DNA of 35,334 bases, from positions 1 to 35,334 of the forward strand of contig NZ_MLYR01000092.1 of assembly GCF_001866655.1 (NCBI RefSeq), written 5' to 3'. Both the position numbers and the translations under genes were made by a program. This document shows, one piece after another, positions 15,874-24,994 of this stretch (position 1 is the first letter of the stretch; the number at the start of each line of letters is the position of its first letter). Source of the stretch: Bacillus sp. MUM 116. Lineage in GTDB: Bacteria; Bacillota; Bacilli; Bacillales; Cytobacillaceae. The notes beneath the pieces are model-generated. The model had not been told where the DNA came from and did not search any database. It saw only the letters and a program-made list of their open reading frames with translations.

Positions 15874-17301
15874 CTAATTTGCTATTTTTGAAGTTGAATC
15901 CTCTTCGGAATACTCCCAGCATTCAACGTTTTCAATACCTTCAATGCTGTCTTTGTAAAAAACAGGGTCTTTGCCGGCTTTTTTCTGTTTCACGTAATCT
16001 TGTAACGCTGCAAAGGCCACTTTTGATAATAATAGAATGGCGATTAAGTTCACAACAACCATGAAGCCCATAAATAAATCCGCTAAATCCCATACAAGCT
16101 GGACCTTTGCAATAGAACCGAATACAATCATGGCTAACACGCTTATTCGGTATACCATCAACCATACTTTACTTTTGTGTAAAAATCGAACATTGGTTTC
16201 CCCATAATAATAGTTACCAATTAACGCGCCGAATCCAAAAAGGAATATAAAGATAGCAAGACAGCCAGACGCCCATGAACCGACGTGTTCACTTAATGCT
16301 GCTTGTGTAAGGGCAATTCCCTCTAGCCCCGGTTGTTTCCAAGCATCAGAAAGTAAAATAATAAATGCTGTGCTTGTACACACGATCAGTGTATCCGTCA
16401 ATACGCCAAATGCTTGAATAAGTCCTTGTTTCACCGGGTGACTGGTTGTTGCTGTTGCTGCAACGTTTGGCGCACTCCCCATACCTGCTTCATTCGAGAA
16501 TAAACCACGTTTAACTCCGTTCATCAGTGCAGCACCGATGGAACCGCCTGCTATTTGTTGAAGGCCAAACGCGTTTTTAACAATAAGAGAAAGAACTTCC
16601 GGCATTTTTGTAATGTTCGTAATAACTACAAATAATGCAACACCAATGTATAACACGGCTAGAACCATAACTTTGTATTCAGCCATTTTTGCAATCCGTT
16701 TCACACCACCGAAAATAATTGCAGCGAAAGCAACTGCCATGATAATCCCTAAAGTTAAACGATTTGTACCAAATGAGTTCTCAAAAGCAATGGTAACCGT
16801 ATTGGATTGGACAGAATTGAAGACAAGACCGAAAGATAGTGTAATTAAAATGGAGAATAATACTCCCATCCAACGTTTGTTTAATCCTTTTTCCATATAA
16901 TAGGATGGTCCGCCGCGGAAACCATTTTTATCTTTTACTTTATATACTTGAGCTAACGTACTTTCAATAAAGCTGGATGCCGAGCTAATAATAGAAATAA
17001 TCCACATCCAGAATACCGCTCCAGGACCTCCTAATGCAATCGCAATCGCAATTCCTGTAATATTACCTGTCCCAACGCGAGCGGCCATACCTATACAGAA
17101 CGCTTGAAACGGGGAAACGTGGTCTTTAGAACTAGTTCTTCCTTCCATTAAAACGCGGACCATTTCCTTTAACATTCGAAACTGTACAAATTTCGATTTA
17201 AAGGTAAAATAAAGACCACAAAAAACTAGCATAATGATGAGTAATTTTGACCAAAGGAAATCATTTGTTACACCAACCAGATTTTGCAGTAATTCTTGCA
17301 T
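15874..17301 (-). CDS. alsT: Sodium:alanine (AGCS family) symporter
   Basis: 475 residues, about ten membrane helices. The AGCS hallmark is clear: AARVGTGNITGIAIAIALGG then PGAVFWMW, followed by GFRGGPSYYMEKGL and the VKRGLFSNEAGMGSAPNVAA segment. It imports alanine, glycine or glutamine with Na+. The start follows GAGGTGATGGA. A cre-like box lies 77 bases upstream. The name alsT is used in the family sense; paralogues are common in Bacillus, so substrate is uncertain. Confidence 0.92.
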   Translation of the reverse strand: MQELLQNLVGVTNDFLWSKLLIIMLVFCGLYFTFKSKFVQFRMLKEMVRVLMEGRTSSKDHVSPFQAFCIGMAARVGTGNITGIAIAIALGGPGAVFWMWIISIISSASSFIESTLAQVYKVKDKNGFRGGPSYYMEKGLNKRWMGVLFSILITLSFGLVFNSVQSNTVTIAFENSFGTNRLTLGIIMAVAFAAIIFGGVKRIAKMAEYKVMVLAVLYIGVALFVVITNITKMPEVLSLIVKNAFGLQQIAGGSIGAALMNGVKRGLFSNEAGMGSAPNVAATATTSHPVKQGLIQAFGVLTDTLIVCTSTAFIILLSDAWKQPGLEGIALTQAALSEHVGSWASGCLAIFIFLFGFGALIGNYYYGETNVRFLHKSKVWLMVYRISVLAMIVFGSIAKVQLVWDLADLFMGFMVVVNLIAILLLSKVAFAALQDYVKQKKAGKDPVFYKDSIEGIENVECWEYSEEDSTSKIAN

Positions 17302-17377
17302 TCCATCACCTCATATTAAAATTTTAGTAGCTTTATATAAACTCTTTTGGTATAAGAGTTTCCCCCAGTTGAAACTA

Positions 17378-17391
17378 AAAAAGCGCTTTCA
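17378..17391. promoter_or_regulatory. cre-like box upstream of the alanine symporter
   Basis: AAAAAGCGCTTTCA, 12 of 14 matches to the CcpA cre consensus, in the upstream region of the symporter gene on the minus strand. Confidence 0.5.
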
Positions 17392-17575
17392 TTCTATCTG
17401 GGTCTTTACTATAAATTCTGTTTTTACTATAAAGTGTGGACTACAAAAATAAACAAAAATCTACAAAAAAACTTTTTGGGTTTTTGAATTTTTTAAAAAT
17501 ATAATCTGAATCACTTTTGTTTTCTTATAAATGATTACTTATAATAATATTATGTTAACTTAAAGGTGGAAACTG

Positions 17576-17876
17576 ATGCGATTCACAAGGATGAAGGACA
17601 TTTTAAAGGTTCCATGGGGGAATAAAATTCGAATGATACCTGCCATGTATCAGTATAGAAGTGGACCAGGTTGATACTTGTAAGGAAATGGTTATACATG
17701 GATTAGGCTATGGCTTCTTGTCGAGCTGTATTCTTAAAGATATAGATGATTTTTATAAAATCGTTTTAACGGACCAAAAAGGAAATCCAATATTACGCAG
17801 AACATGGAGGTATTACCATAAGGAATGCTTGGAATGGAATGCCGTGAATACTTTTGTAAATTTATTGAGACATTGA
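17576..17876 (+). pseudogene. Truncated, frameshifted CcpC-like LysR regulator
   Basis: The sequence encodes only the end of a LysR-type effector domain. One frame reads RMKDILKVPWGNKIRMIP, then near 17637 the reading shifts to SIEVDQVDTCKEMVIHGLGY and continues to VLTDQKGNPILRRTW and EWNAVNTFVNLLRH. This lines up with the end of CcpC-type LysR proteins (VDQIETCKQMALHGIGY, then DMKGHPI, then FVQ). The DNA-binding domain and most of the effector domain are missing. A ribosome binding site (AAAGGTGG) and ATG still precede the fragment, suggesting an internal deletion of a once complete gene. Confidence 0.75.
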
Positions 17877-17988
17877 TTATAAAAAAAGTTTTAACCTCAT
17901 TTTGTAAACGCTGATTTCCATATTCAAATTTTCAAAGGTTATAGTCCCTTGATGCTAATAGTGGAATAGGTGAGTTCTGATAAATAAA

Positions 17989-18027
17989 AGCAATAGGTCT
18001 GTCAAGAATAACCTATTGCTTTTTTTT
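17989..18027. terminator. Bidirectional terminator after LysR remnant
   Basis: Perfect 10-bp stem AGCAATAGGT/ACCTATTGCT, followed by TTTTTTT on the plus strand and TTTTATTTAT on the minus strand. It ends the nitronate monooxygenase-like gene and the LysR remnant. Confidence 0.85.
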
Positions 18028-18041
18028 GAAATAAGTGCAGG

Positions 18042-19019
18042 TCAAAATCCCATACAAGCTTGATATTCACTTATAATGTTGTCGATAATTGTTTTAACTT
18101 GGAGGATTTCTTTGATTTCATGTACTCTTGCTCCAGCAAAAACAAGACCATTCTCACAATCTCCATTCATAGATGTTATTAAAGAATCTAGCGTACAAAA
18201 ACGATAGGAACAATTTTTCAGGCAATCAACGCATTTTTTAATTTTCACCTTTTTATCTTCAGAAATAAGTTCAGTGAATTTGTTCTTAATTGCACGACCC
18301 TGGAGCCCAACAGTTGTTTTTACCAAAATGGTATCTTCTTGCTGAGCATGTACATATTTTTTTTTGAATGCTAATGGAGCATCACACTCTTCACTAGCAA
18401 CGAACCTAGTTCCCATCTGTACCCCAGACGCCCCCAAATGTATAGCTCTCGCAAGATCTTCCCCAGTCATAATTCCTCCAGCAGCAATAACCGGAATCTT
18501 AACGGCCGCAACTACTTCAGGTAATATATCAAACAAAGGTCTTTCTGTACCAAGGTGTCCTCCGGCTTCATGACCTTCTACAACAACTGCAGAAGCACCA
18601 AGACGTTCTGACAACTTGGCAAGCTTTGCGGAGGACACAATGGAGATGACAGGTATGCCGGATTCCTTGCCCCAAGCATACATATCTCTTGAAATTCCTG
18701 CACCTGATATGATGAAATCAACCTTTTCATCAATGGCTGCTTTCATTTTTTCAGCAAAGTCATTCATAGCAAAAAGAACGTTTACCCCAATATAGCCGGA
18801 ATCAATACTTCGAACCCTTGCCTTCCTTATATGTGACCTCATTTCATCGACGGAAATTCCTGTTCCTGATATGACTCCAATTCCCCCAGCGTTCGCAACA
18901 GCAGATGCGAGCCCACTTAATGAAATTCCTACACCCATACCACCTTGCATGATTGGAACCTTTGGCAACATATGACCTATTTTCAATTGTGGAAAGTTCA
19001 AAAAAAGACCCCATTTCAT
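18042..19019 (-). CDS. Nitronate monooxygenase / FabK-like FMN enzyme
   Basis: 325 residues forming an FMN-binding TIM barrel: VPIMQGGMGVGISLSGLASAV at the start, VVVEGHEAGGHLG with the putative catalytic histidine, PVIAAGGIMTGEDLARAIHL and GVQMGTRFVASEE. The family includes 2-nitropropane dioxygenases and FabK enoyl-ACP reductases. A cysteine-rich stretch (KKCVDCLKNCSYRFC) near residue 270 is seen in a subclade. The start is uncertain: the ATG at 19019 has no ribosome binding site; a TTG 21 bases inside, 7 bases after GGGG, would give NFPQLKIG as N-terminus, closer to relatives. Confidence 0.85.
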   Translation of the reverse strand: MKWGLFLNFPQLKIGHMLPKVPIMQGGMGVGISLSGLASAVANAGGIGVISGTGISVDEMRSHIRKARVRSIDSGYIGVNVLFAMNDFAEKMKAAIDEKVDFIISGAGISRDMYAWGKESGIPVISIVSSAKLAKLSERLGASAVVVEGHEAGGHLGTERPLFDILPEVVAAVKIPVIAAGGIMTGEDLARAIHLGASGVQMGTRFVASEECDAPLAFKKKYVHAQQEDTILVKTTVGLQGRAIKNKFTELISEDKKVKIKKCVDCLKNCSYRFCTLDSLITSMNGDCENGLVFAGARVHEIKEILQVKTIIDNIISEYQACMGF

Positions 19020-19641
19020 TTTCGTTTATTAAGTGACCTTAATATCGTTCAATTGTAACAATAGGGTTTCGAAAGAACTGTGAGTTAATTAATAGCTACC
19101 ACTAAAAGTTAAAAATAATATTCCTTTAGACACAAAATGTTCAAATTTATAACCTTTAATCACCATTTTCAAAACTTGACTTTCCTATGGACTGCTTTCC
19201 TAGAAGTGGGATCCTTAAATTTGACTGTGTTTTTTTACTTTTTTTAGATTGCAAGGGAGATGAAGACGCCATTGATAGCGAATGGCAGTCATTCTTAGTG
19301 TCATTGTAGAGATTTAAGTTAAAAAAGCTAATCCAGAGTGATTGGCTTTTTTAACTTTTGTAGCACAGTTTCAGTTTATATATATCCAAATATTACTATC
19401 AATTGATAATCAGGCAAAAGATGTTGCTTAAATATTTGGTGTTATTGGAATTGTGTTTCTATAAAGCGATGTATCCAAATTAATTTGCTTTATGGGTAAA
19501 CGGAACAATAGATAAATTATCTGCTTTATTTCTAAAAACAATTAACAGTTTCATCAGTGCAAACTAAGAATAGGACAAAATAGTTATTTTAATTTTCTGA
19601 ATAATAAATTACAATATTGGTAGATTATAGAAAAGGTGGCG
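19020..19641. other. Large intergenic region with an orphan terminator
   Basis: About 620 bases without a supported gene. It holds a strong hairpin at 19317-19356 and a weak 40-codon frame at 19187-19309 (MDCFPRSGILKFDC...) without a ribosome binding site. The rest is AT-rich and is presumably leader or promoter of cstA. Confidence 0.4.
19317..19360. terminator. Orphan bidirectional terminator
   Basis: 17-bp stem AGTTAAAAAAGCTAATC/GATTGGCTTTTTTAACT with one wobble and a 6-base loop, then TTTTG. No recognisable gene ends here on either strand. Confidence 0.7.
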
Positions 19642-19648
19642 ATGCTAT

Positions 19649-21724
19649 TTGAAAGCGCTTAAATCAATTCTTATTTGGGGAGTGATTGCAGCCCTAGGCG
19701 CGGCAGGATTTGCTGTAATGGCCTTAAACAGCGGCGAGACTATAAACGCTGTTTGGCTTTTAACAGCTTCAGTCTTCGTCTATGCAATTTCTTATCGATT
19801 TTATAGTCGGTTTATTGCCAATAAGGTATTCCAACTAGATGATAAGCGCAAAACACCTGCAGAAATCAATAGCGACGGAAAAGATTATGTTCCAACCAAC
19901 AAATGGGTTCTGTTTGGACACCATTTTGCAGCCATTGCCGGTGCGGGACCATTGGTGGGACCGATTCTTGCAGCACAAATGGGGTATTTGCCGGGGACCA
20001 TTTGGATAGTTGTGGGTGTAGTTCTCGCGGGTGCAGTCCAAGATTTCATTATTCTTTTTGGATCGATGCGCCGAAATGGAAAGTCACTCGGTGAAATGAT
20101 TAAAGACGAAATGGGCCGCGTAACTGGTCTAATCTCGATGATCGGTATTTTAGGAATTATGATCATCTTATTAGCTGTATTAGCCTTGGTGGTAGTAAAA
20201 GCGCTGACAGGCAGTCCGTGGGGAATGTTCACCATTGCCGCAACGATCCCAATAGCCATTTTTATGGGGATTTATATGCGCTTTATTCGTCCAGGTCGTG
20301 TAGGTGAAGCATCTTTAATTGGAATTGTATTATTACTCCTTTCACTTTACTTCGGCCAAACAGTTGCAGAAACCCCTGAATTGGCTAAGATGTTTACTTT
20401 TAAAGGTGAGACAATTGCAATCATGATGATTATCTATGGGTTTATTGCGTCGGTCCTACCAGTATGGCTTCTTTTAGCACCACGCGATTATTTAAGTACG
20501 TTTTTAAAAGTAGGTACGATCCTTGCTCTTGCGTTAGGAATCGTCATCGTAGCACCAAATCTTGAAATGCCAGGCTTAACGAAATTTATTGATGGAACAG
20601 GTCCAGTCTTCGCCGGAAATCTTTTCCCATTCTTATTTATTACGATTGCTTGCGGTTCTGTATCAGGGTTCCATGCCTTGGTATCCTCAGGCACGACACC
20701 CAAAATGATTGAGAGGGAATCACACGCACGGCCAATTGGATATGGAGCCATGCTGACCGAATCATTTGTTGCCATCATGGCCATGATTGCTGCATGCGTG
20801 TTGACTCCAGGAGTTTACTTTGCGATTAACAGTCCGCCTGCTCTGATCGGAACGGATGTTGTCCAAGCAGCGAATACCGTCACAAGCTGGGGTTTTACAA
20901 TTACTCCGGATGTTTTACAAACACTTGCCAAAGATGTGGGTGAGCAAACGATTCTATCCAGAACGGGCGGTGCCCCAACCCTTGCGATTGGGATGGCGGT
21001 CATTTTTTCAAAAATCATTGGCGGGAAGGCCTTGATGGCCTTTTGGTATCATTTTGCCATCCTGTTCGAAGCTTTGTTCATCTTAACTACCATTGATGCT
21101 GGCACGCGTGTGGGGCGTTTTATGATTCAAGATTTACTCGGTACAGTTTATAAGCCTTTTGCGAAAACAGAGGCGATCATACCAAATATTATTGCAACAG
21201 CCTTATGCGTGGTCTTTTGGGGGTACTTTTTATATCAGGGTGTTATTGACCCATTAGGTGGAATTAATACGTTATGGCCGCTTTTTGGAATCGCCAATCA
21301 AATGTTAGCTGGAATTGCGTTACTTCTTGGGACAACAGTTCTTTATAAAATGGGCAAAAAAGCCTATGTATGGGTAACCCTATTACCCACAACATGGTTA
21401 CTTATTGTCACGTTAACAGCTGGCTGGCAAAAATTATTCCATGACAATCCGAAAATCGGATTCATGGCTCATGCAGATATTTTTAGTGAAGCCAATGCTA
21501 ACGGAAAGATCCTTGCTCCTGCTAAAACAGCAGCACAAATGAAACAAGTCATCATCAACGATTATGTGGATGCAGCCCTAACAGCTATTTTCATGATTGT
21601 GGTCATTGTTGTTTTGATCTCTGCACTTCGTATCTGGTTTAAAGTTCTAACCAATCACAAATTGCCGTTGCACGAATCGCCGTATGTAGGACGTGATAAA
21701 GGGGATTTTACAAATTATGCTTAA
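19649..21724 (+). CDS. cstA: Carbon starvation protein CstA (pyruvate/peptide transporter)
   Basis: 691 residues, about 16-18 membrane helices. CstA signatures are HHFAAIAGAGPLVGPILAAQ, FGSMRRNGKSLGE, CGSVSGFHALVSSGTTPKM and DAGTRVGRFMIQD. It takes up pyruvate or peptides when better carbon is gone. The start is TTG at 19649 with AGGTGG about 10 bases upstream; an ATG at 19642 is out of frame and stops after six codons. The next gene overlaps by 8 bases and encodes its usual YbdD-type partner. A cre-like box covers the start codon. Confidence 0.95.
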   Translation: MKALKSILIWGVIAALGAAGFAVMALNSGETINAVWLLTASVFVYAISYRFYSRFIANKVFQLDDKRKTPAEINSDGKDYVPTNKWVLFGHHFAAIAGAGPLVGPILAAQMGYLPGTIWIVVGVVLAGAVQDFIILFGSMRRNGKSLGEMIKDEMGRVTGLISMIGILGIMIILLAVLALVVVKALTGSPWGMFTIAATIPIAIFMGIYMRFIRPGRVGEASLIGIVLLLLSLYFGQTVAETPELAKMFTFKGETIAIMMIIYGFIASVLPVWLLLAPRDYLSTFLKVGTILALALGIVIVAPNLEMPGLTKFIDGTGPVFAGNLFPFLFITIACGSVSGFHALVSSGTTPKMIERESHARPIGYGAMLTESFVAIMAMIAACVLTPGVYFAINSPPALIGTDVVQAANTVTSWGFTITPDVLQTLAKDVGEQTILSRTGGAPTLAIGMAVIFSKIIGGKALMAFWYHFAILFEALFILTTIDAGTRVGRFMIQDLLGTVYKPFAKTEAIIPNIIATALCVVFWGYFLYQGVIDPLGGINTLWPLFGIANQMLAGIALLLGTTVLYKMGKKAYVWVTLLPTTWLLIVTLTAGWQKLFHDNPKIGFMAHADIFSEANANGKILAPAKTAAQMKQVIINDYVDAALTAIFMIVVIVVLISALRIWFKVLTNHKLPLHESPYVGRDKGDFTNYA
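19650..19663 (+). promoter_or_regulatory. cre-like box over the cstA start codon
   Basis: TGAAAGCGCTTAAA matches 13 of 14 positions of the cre consensus TGNAARCGNWWWCA. It begins within the TTG start codon. A CcpA complex here could block elongation, as a roadblock. Because it lies in coding sequence it could be coincidental. Confidence 0.5.
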
Positions 21725-21920
21725 AAAATTAAGGGAACTGCGCGCCTTAAGGACACAATTTATCAGTTTGCTGGTCGGGGTTCCAAGCTATGAAACCTAC
21801 GTTGACCATATGAAAACGCATCATCCTGATATGCCCGTTAATTCGCGGAAAGAGTTTTTCTGTGAGGCACAGGAAGCTCGATACAATGCCAAGGGCGGGA
21901 AGGTTTCAAGGTGCTGTTAA
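21717..21920 (+). CDS. YbdD/YjiX family CstA-associated protein
   Basis: 67 residues, matching the YbdD family throughout: VGVPSYETYVDHMKTHHPD, EFFCEAQEARYNAKGG and the C-terminal RCC. The family almost always follows cstA and is thought to be needed for its transport activity. The ATG at 21717 overlaps the cstA stop by 8 bases, implying translational coupling. A GTG 24 bases upstream is an alternative start. Confidence 0.92.
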   Translation: MLKKLRELRALRTQFISLLVGVPSYETYVDHMKTHHPDMPVNSRKEFFCEAQEARYNAKGGKVSRCC

Positions 21921-21929
21921 ACACAATGT

Positions 21930-21962
21930 AAAAGGGAAACAATTGTTTCCCTTTTTGTTTTT
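21930..21962 (+). terminator. Terminator of the cstA operon
   Basis: Perfect palindromic stem AAAGGGAAAC-AATT-GTTTCCCTTT then TTGTTTTTT. Confidence 0.92.
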
Positions 21963-22089
21963 TAGAAAGGAGCATTTCCTCTCTTCACAGATAATTTAGA
22001 AAATTTTATTCTTTTTGTCCAATGGGGAAAAGGACTCATGAACACTTAGAAAATTATGGTTAAAATGGACTTAATTACAAATAAGGGAG

Positions 22090-23622
22090 TTGGCTTTTCT
22101 GAGATTTAAAAAGTTGATGCTTGGTATATCCTCTGCAATCATTTTGGGTTTTGGTCCATTTGGCCATCCTAATCAAACCAAAGGAAGTGAAAATACAGTG
22201 ATTCCCGGTGCATATTCTGTAAATGAAATCTATTTCGATGGAAAAGATCAAAATTGGCTCACAACAAAAAACCCCCAACAATTTGAACAAGCAACCTTAT
22301 ATGGAAATATTGGTCTAGCACCCTATACCTGGGGAAATCCCACAGAAGGTACAGGTTGGTATTATATGTATAAGCCAGCACCTATAAAAGGCACGCAGGT
22401 GACCGGAGTTTTTGATGATGCCCGGTTTGTCATTCGGGTTCCAGAGAATTGGAACGGAAAACTTGTGGTATCCGGAATTCCAGCTACTCGAAACGAAACC
22501 TCTACAGACCTTTTATTCAGCGACTTTGTCCTAGAAAAAGGGTATGCTTTTGCTGCCATTGATAAGGGTACGCAGGGTGAAGACGTTCCTGGTGACCCAT
22601 TGGGGAAAGTGAAAAATGCCTTAGTAAATGAAGACGATAGTGTGGCTGAATGGAACATGCGTTTCCGCCAATTGACAAAAGCGGCTCAAACCTATTTAAT
22701 CGAGCATTTCGGGGACCAGCTCATTCAGCCTTCCGACTCCTCTAATCCTGCAACCTATTTAATTTCAAAAGACCACAGGGTACCTACATATGCGATGGGG
22801 ATTTCAAATGGGGGATATGTCGTCCGCTATGCACTCGAACATGATGGCCCTAAAAAAACCGGGGAACCACGCCTTTTTGATGGGGGAGTAGATTGGGAAG
22901 GGGTTCTCTGGACGGAAAAAACACCGAATTTGATCAGTTCCTTGACTACCATTGTGAACAATGCAACACAAGCGATTTACGGAACAGGAAAAGAGAAAGA
23001 AAAAGCGATAAAGGAAATGTATAAAGCAGGATTGCCAAAAGGATCAGAAAATTTATGGCCTTATCATGACCAGGTGTATTGGTTTGTAACGCTAAATATC
23101 TACCGTGATCATTTTGACCCCGAAGCACCTGGACGGATTCAATGGCCAAACTACCTAAATTTTATCAATGGAATAAGGGACCGTTCCTATGATTCTATTT
23201 TTGAAGATTATAAATATGAAACAAGACCGAAAGCGGTAAAAGACAAAATCAAAGCCATTTCAAATACGGGTGATATTGATGCACCATTGATCAGTATCTC
23301 TGGTTCGAATGATTCGCTGATTTTTCCAGAAATCCATGCGTATGGTTATGACAAACTTGTTAAACAAGCTGGAAAACAAGATCTGCATCGCCAATACATG
23401 ATTGAAAAAGGGAATCATGTAGACAGTCTTGTTTGGAACGCTGTAACTGATCCCAATAAGGAACTCCAACCTCTACTGCCTTATGCTCATCAAGCCTTTA
23501 ATTTATTAATTGACTGGGTGGAAAGGAAAAGCGCTCCACCAGAAAGCAAAACCATTCATACACCAAAGAATCCTGTTAAGGTTATTGATTTAAAGTCAGG
23601 GGAAGAAATCAATCCGCGATAA
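22090..23622 (+). CDS. Secreted alpha/beta hydrolase (tannase/hydroxybutyrate-oligomer hydrolase-like)
   Basis: 510 residues. A short basic start (FRFKKL-like), a hydrophobic stretch and a cleavage-like GHPNQTKG indicate secretion. Catalytic residues are visible: S239 in MGISNGGY, D408 in SGSNDSL and H443 in KGNHVDS. The large domain between S and D carries an inserted lid. The closest impression is of the tannase/feruloyl-esterase or 3-hydroxybutyrate-oligomer hydrolase groups; the substrate is undetermined. The start is uncertain: TTG 22090 directly abuts the GGGAG, whereas a CTG at 22099 lies 9 bases from it and ATG 22117 would remove the basic n-region. Confidence 0.75.
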   Translation: MAFLRFKKLMLGISSAIILGFGPFGHPNQTKGSENTVIPGAYSVNEIYFDGKDQNWLTTKNPQQFEQATLYGNIGLAPYTWGNPTEGTGWYYMYKPAPIKGTQVTGVFDDARFVIRVPENWNGKLVVSGIPATRNETSTDLLFSDFVLEKGYAFAAIDKGTQGEDVPGDPLGKVKNALVNEDDSVAEWNMRFRQLTKAAQTYLIEHFGDQLIQPSDSSNPATYLISKDHRVPTYAMGISNGGYVVRYALEHDGPKKTGEPRLFDGGVDWEGVLWTEKTPNLISSLTTIVNNATQAIYGTGKEKEKAIKEMYKAGLPKGSENLWPYHDQVYWFVTLNIYRDHFDPEAPGRIQWPNYLNFINGIRDRSYDSIFEDYKYETRPKAVKDKIKAISNTGDIDAPLISISGSNDSLIFPEIHAYGYDKLVKQAGKQDLHRQYMIEKGNHVDSLVWNAVTDPNKELQPLLPYAHQAFNLLIDWVERKSAPPESKTIHTPKNPVKVIDLKSGEEINPR

Positions 23623-23627
23623 GGAAG

Positions 23628-23657
23628 AAAAGGCATTGAACGATTCAATGCCTTTTT
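23628..23657 (+). terminator. Terminator of secreted hydrolase gene
   Basis: 13-bp stem AAAAGGCATTGAA/TTCAATGCCTTTT with a 3-base loop, then T run. Confidence 0.9.
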
Positions 23658-23810
23658 CCCGTTTTAAGAGTTATGAGGACAAATTACTTCAGTACTTTAG
23701 TCATTCTATAAACCCCCTAAGTCACATACCTATGAACTATCCAAAATAATTCATTAAGAAGCGATCAGCCTTTTCTTGGTGGATAAGAAATTATATAATT
23801 TCGTCTTTGA

Positions 23811-23963
23811 GAATTGTCCAGTTCCAGTGTCTAGCCCCTCGAGGGAAAAAATGAACTGCTTTTTTCCTAGGTTGCTTCGGTCCTGGCGATGAAGTCAAAG
23901 AACGACTTCACCGCCAGGACCTCCAGCACTTGTCGGGGCTGATCAAGGCGCTTGCGCTTTTCT
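23811..23963. repeat. Dispersed Bacillus extragenic repeat with nested hairpins
   Basis: A structured element opening GAATTGTCCAGTTCCAG and closing AAGGCGCTTGCGCTTTTC. It holds an outer pair AGCCCC (23833)/GGGGCT (23935), an inner 17-bp stem with one mismatch (23880-23896 with 23904-23920), and an inserted small hairpin GGAAAAAA/TTTTTTCC (23844-23867). I recognise this as a repeat family scattered through Bacillus-type genomes; in the copies I recall the inserted hairpin is absent. Confidence 0.75.
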
Positions 23964-24007
23964 TGATGATCTCTGAAATGTTAAGGGATGAAGGGGGAAG
24001 TAAATTC

Positions 24008-24994
24008 ATGTTTAGTAGGAAAACAAAGGAGATAAACAGTGAATTCGAATCAATTTCCAGCTTGGAAGAAATTTCGATTGGTGGTTTTAAACAGACCATC
24101 CTAATTAGGGGAGAAAATATAAAGAATCCTTTAATGCTGTTTTTGCACGGAGGGCCTGGAACTGCCCAAATTGGCTTTGCTGCTAAATTTCAACGTGATT
24201 TAGAAAAGAATTTTACTGTCGTCAACTGGGATCAAAGAGGGGCAGGTTTATCCTATTCCATGGATTTAAAAAAAGAAGACCTTACAATTGAAAAAATGGT
24301 CGACGATACAATTGAATTAATTCAATATCTGTTAAGACGCATTGATCAACCCAAATTGTTTTTAGTCGGTCATTCTTGGGGCTCGGTGCTTGGGGTGTTA
24401 GCGTCCAAAAAAGCACCGGAATATATTTATGGATACATAGGGATTGGTCAGGTCGTCAATATGAGGGAAGGGGAAAAAATCTCTTATGAATATACGATCA
24501 ATAAAGCGAAAGATTTGAACCATAAGAAGGCACTAAAAAAATTAATGGAGATAGAGTTTAATCCATTTGATATGAAATACCTAGGGGCTCAAAGAAAGTG
24601 GCTTGTAAAGCTTGGAGGATCCTTCATTGGTGTAAAAATGTATGATCTTGTTTATTCAAATATTTTATTTAGATCAGAATACACCATGAAGGATTGGCTG
24701 ACCTTAATAAAAGCGGGAAAGTTTTCTTTGGATTCATTATGGGAGCAGCTTATGGAAATTAATTTCATCGATACGGCCTCAAAACTGGAAATACCTGTTT
24801 ATTTTATTGCGGGCAGACATGATTATCAAGTCCCATCACAATTAGCAGAAAAATACTTTGAGATTCTAGAATGTCCACATAAAGAATTGATCTGGTTTGA
24901 AAATTCAGGACACCTTTCAAATTACGAAGAAGTCGAAAATTTTAATGCCGAATGCTTAAAAATTAAGGAAAATACATTCAACTTAGCTAATTAA
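24008..24994 (+). CDS. Alpha/beta hydrolase, proline iminopeptidase-like
   Basis: 328 residues. LFLHGGPGTAQ provides the oxyanion-hole motif HGGPG, GHSWGS the nucleophile serine, AGRHDYQVP the aspartate and SGHLSNYE the histidine. The WDQRGAGLSY segment is typical of proline iminopeptidase (S33) relatives, so an aminopeptidase or esterase role in the cytoplasm is likely. The ATG at 24008 has GGGGG about 10 bases upstream. A longer frame reading back to 23930 would run into the extragenic repeat and is rejected. Confidence 0.85.
   Translation: MFSRKTKEINSEFESISSLEEISIGGFKQTILIRGENIKNPLMLFLHGGPGTAQIGFAAKFQRDLEKNFTVVNWDQRGAGLSYSMDLKKEDLTIEKMVDDTIELIQYLLRRIDQPKLFLVGHSWGSVLGVLASKKAPEYIYGYIGIGQVVNMREGEKISYEYTINKAKDLNHKKALKKLMEIEFNPFDMKYLGAQRKWLVKLGGSFIGVKMYDLVYSNILFRSEYTMKDWLTLIKAGKFSLDSLWEQLMEINFIDTASKLEIPVYFIAGRHDYQVPSQLAEKYFEILECPHKELIWFENSGHLSNYEEVENFNAECLKIKENTFNLAN

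Noticed and set aside
23930..24007. 26-residue N-terminal extension of the proline iminopeptidase-like hydrolase
   Set aside because: It is encoded by the dispersed extragenic repeat and has no ribosome binding site; the ATG at 24008 does.
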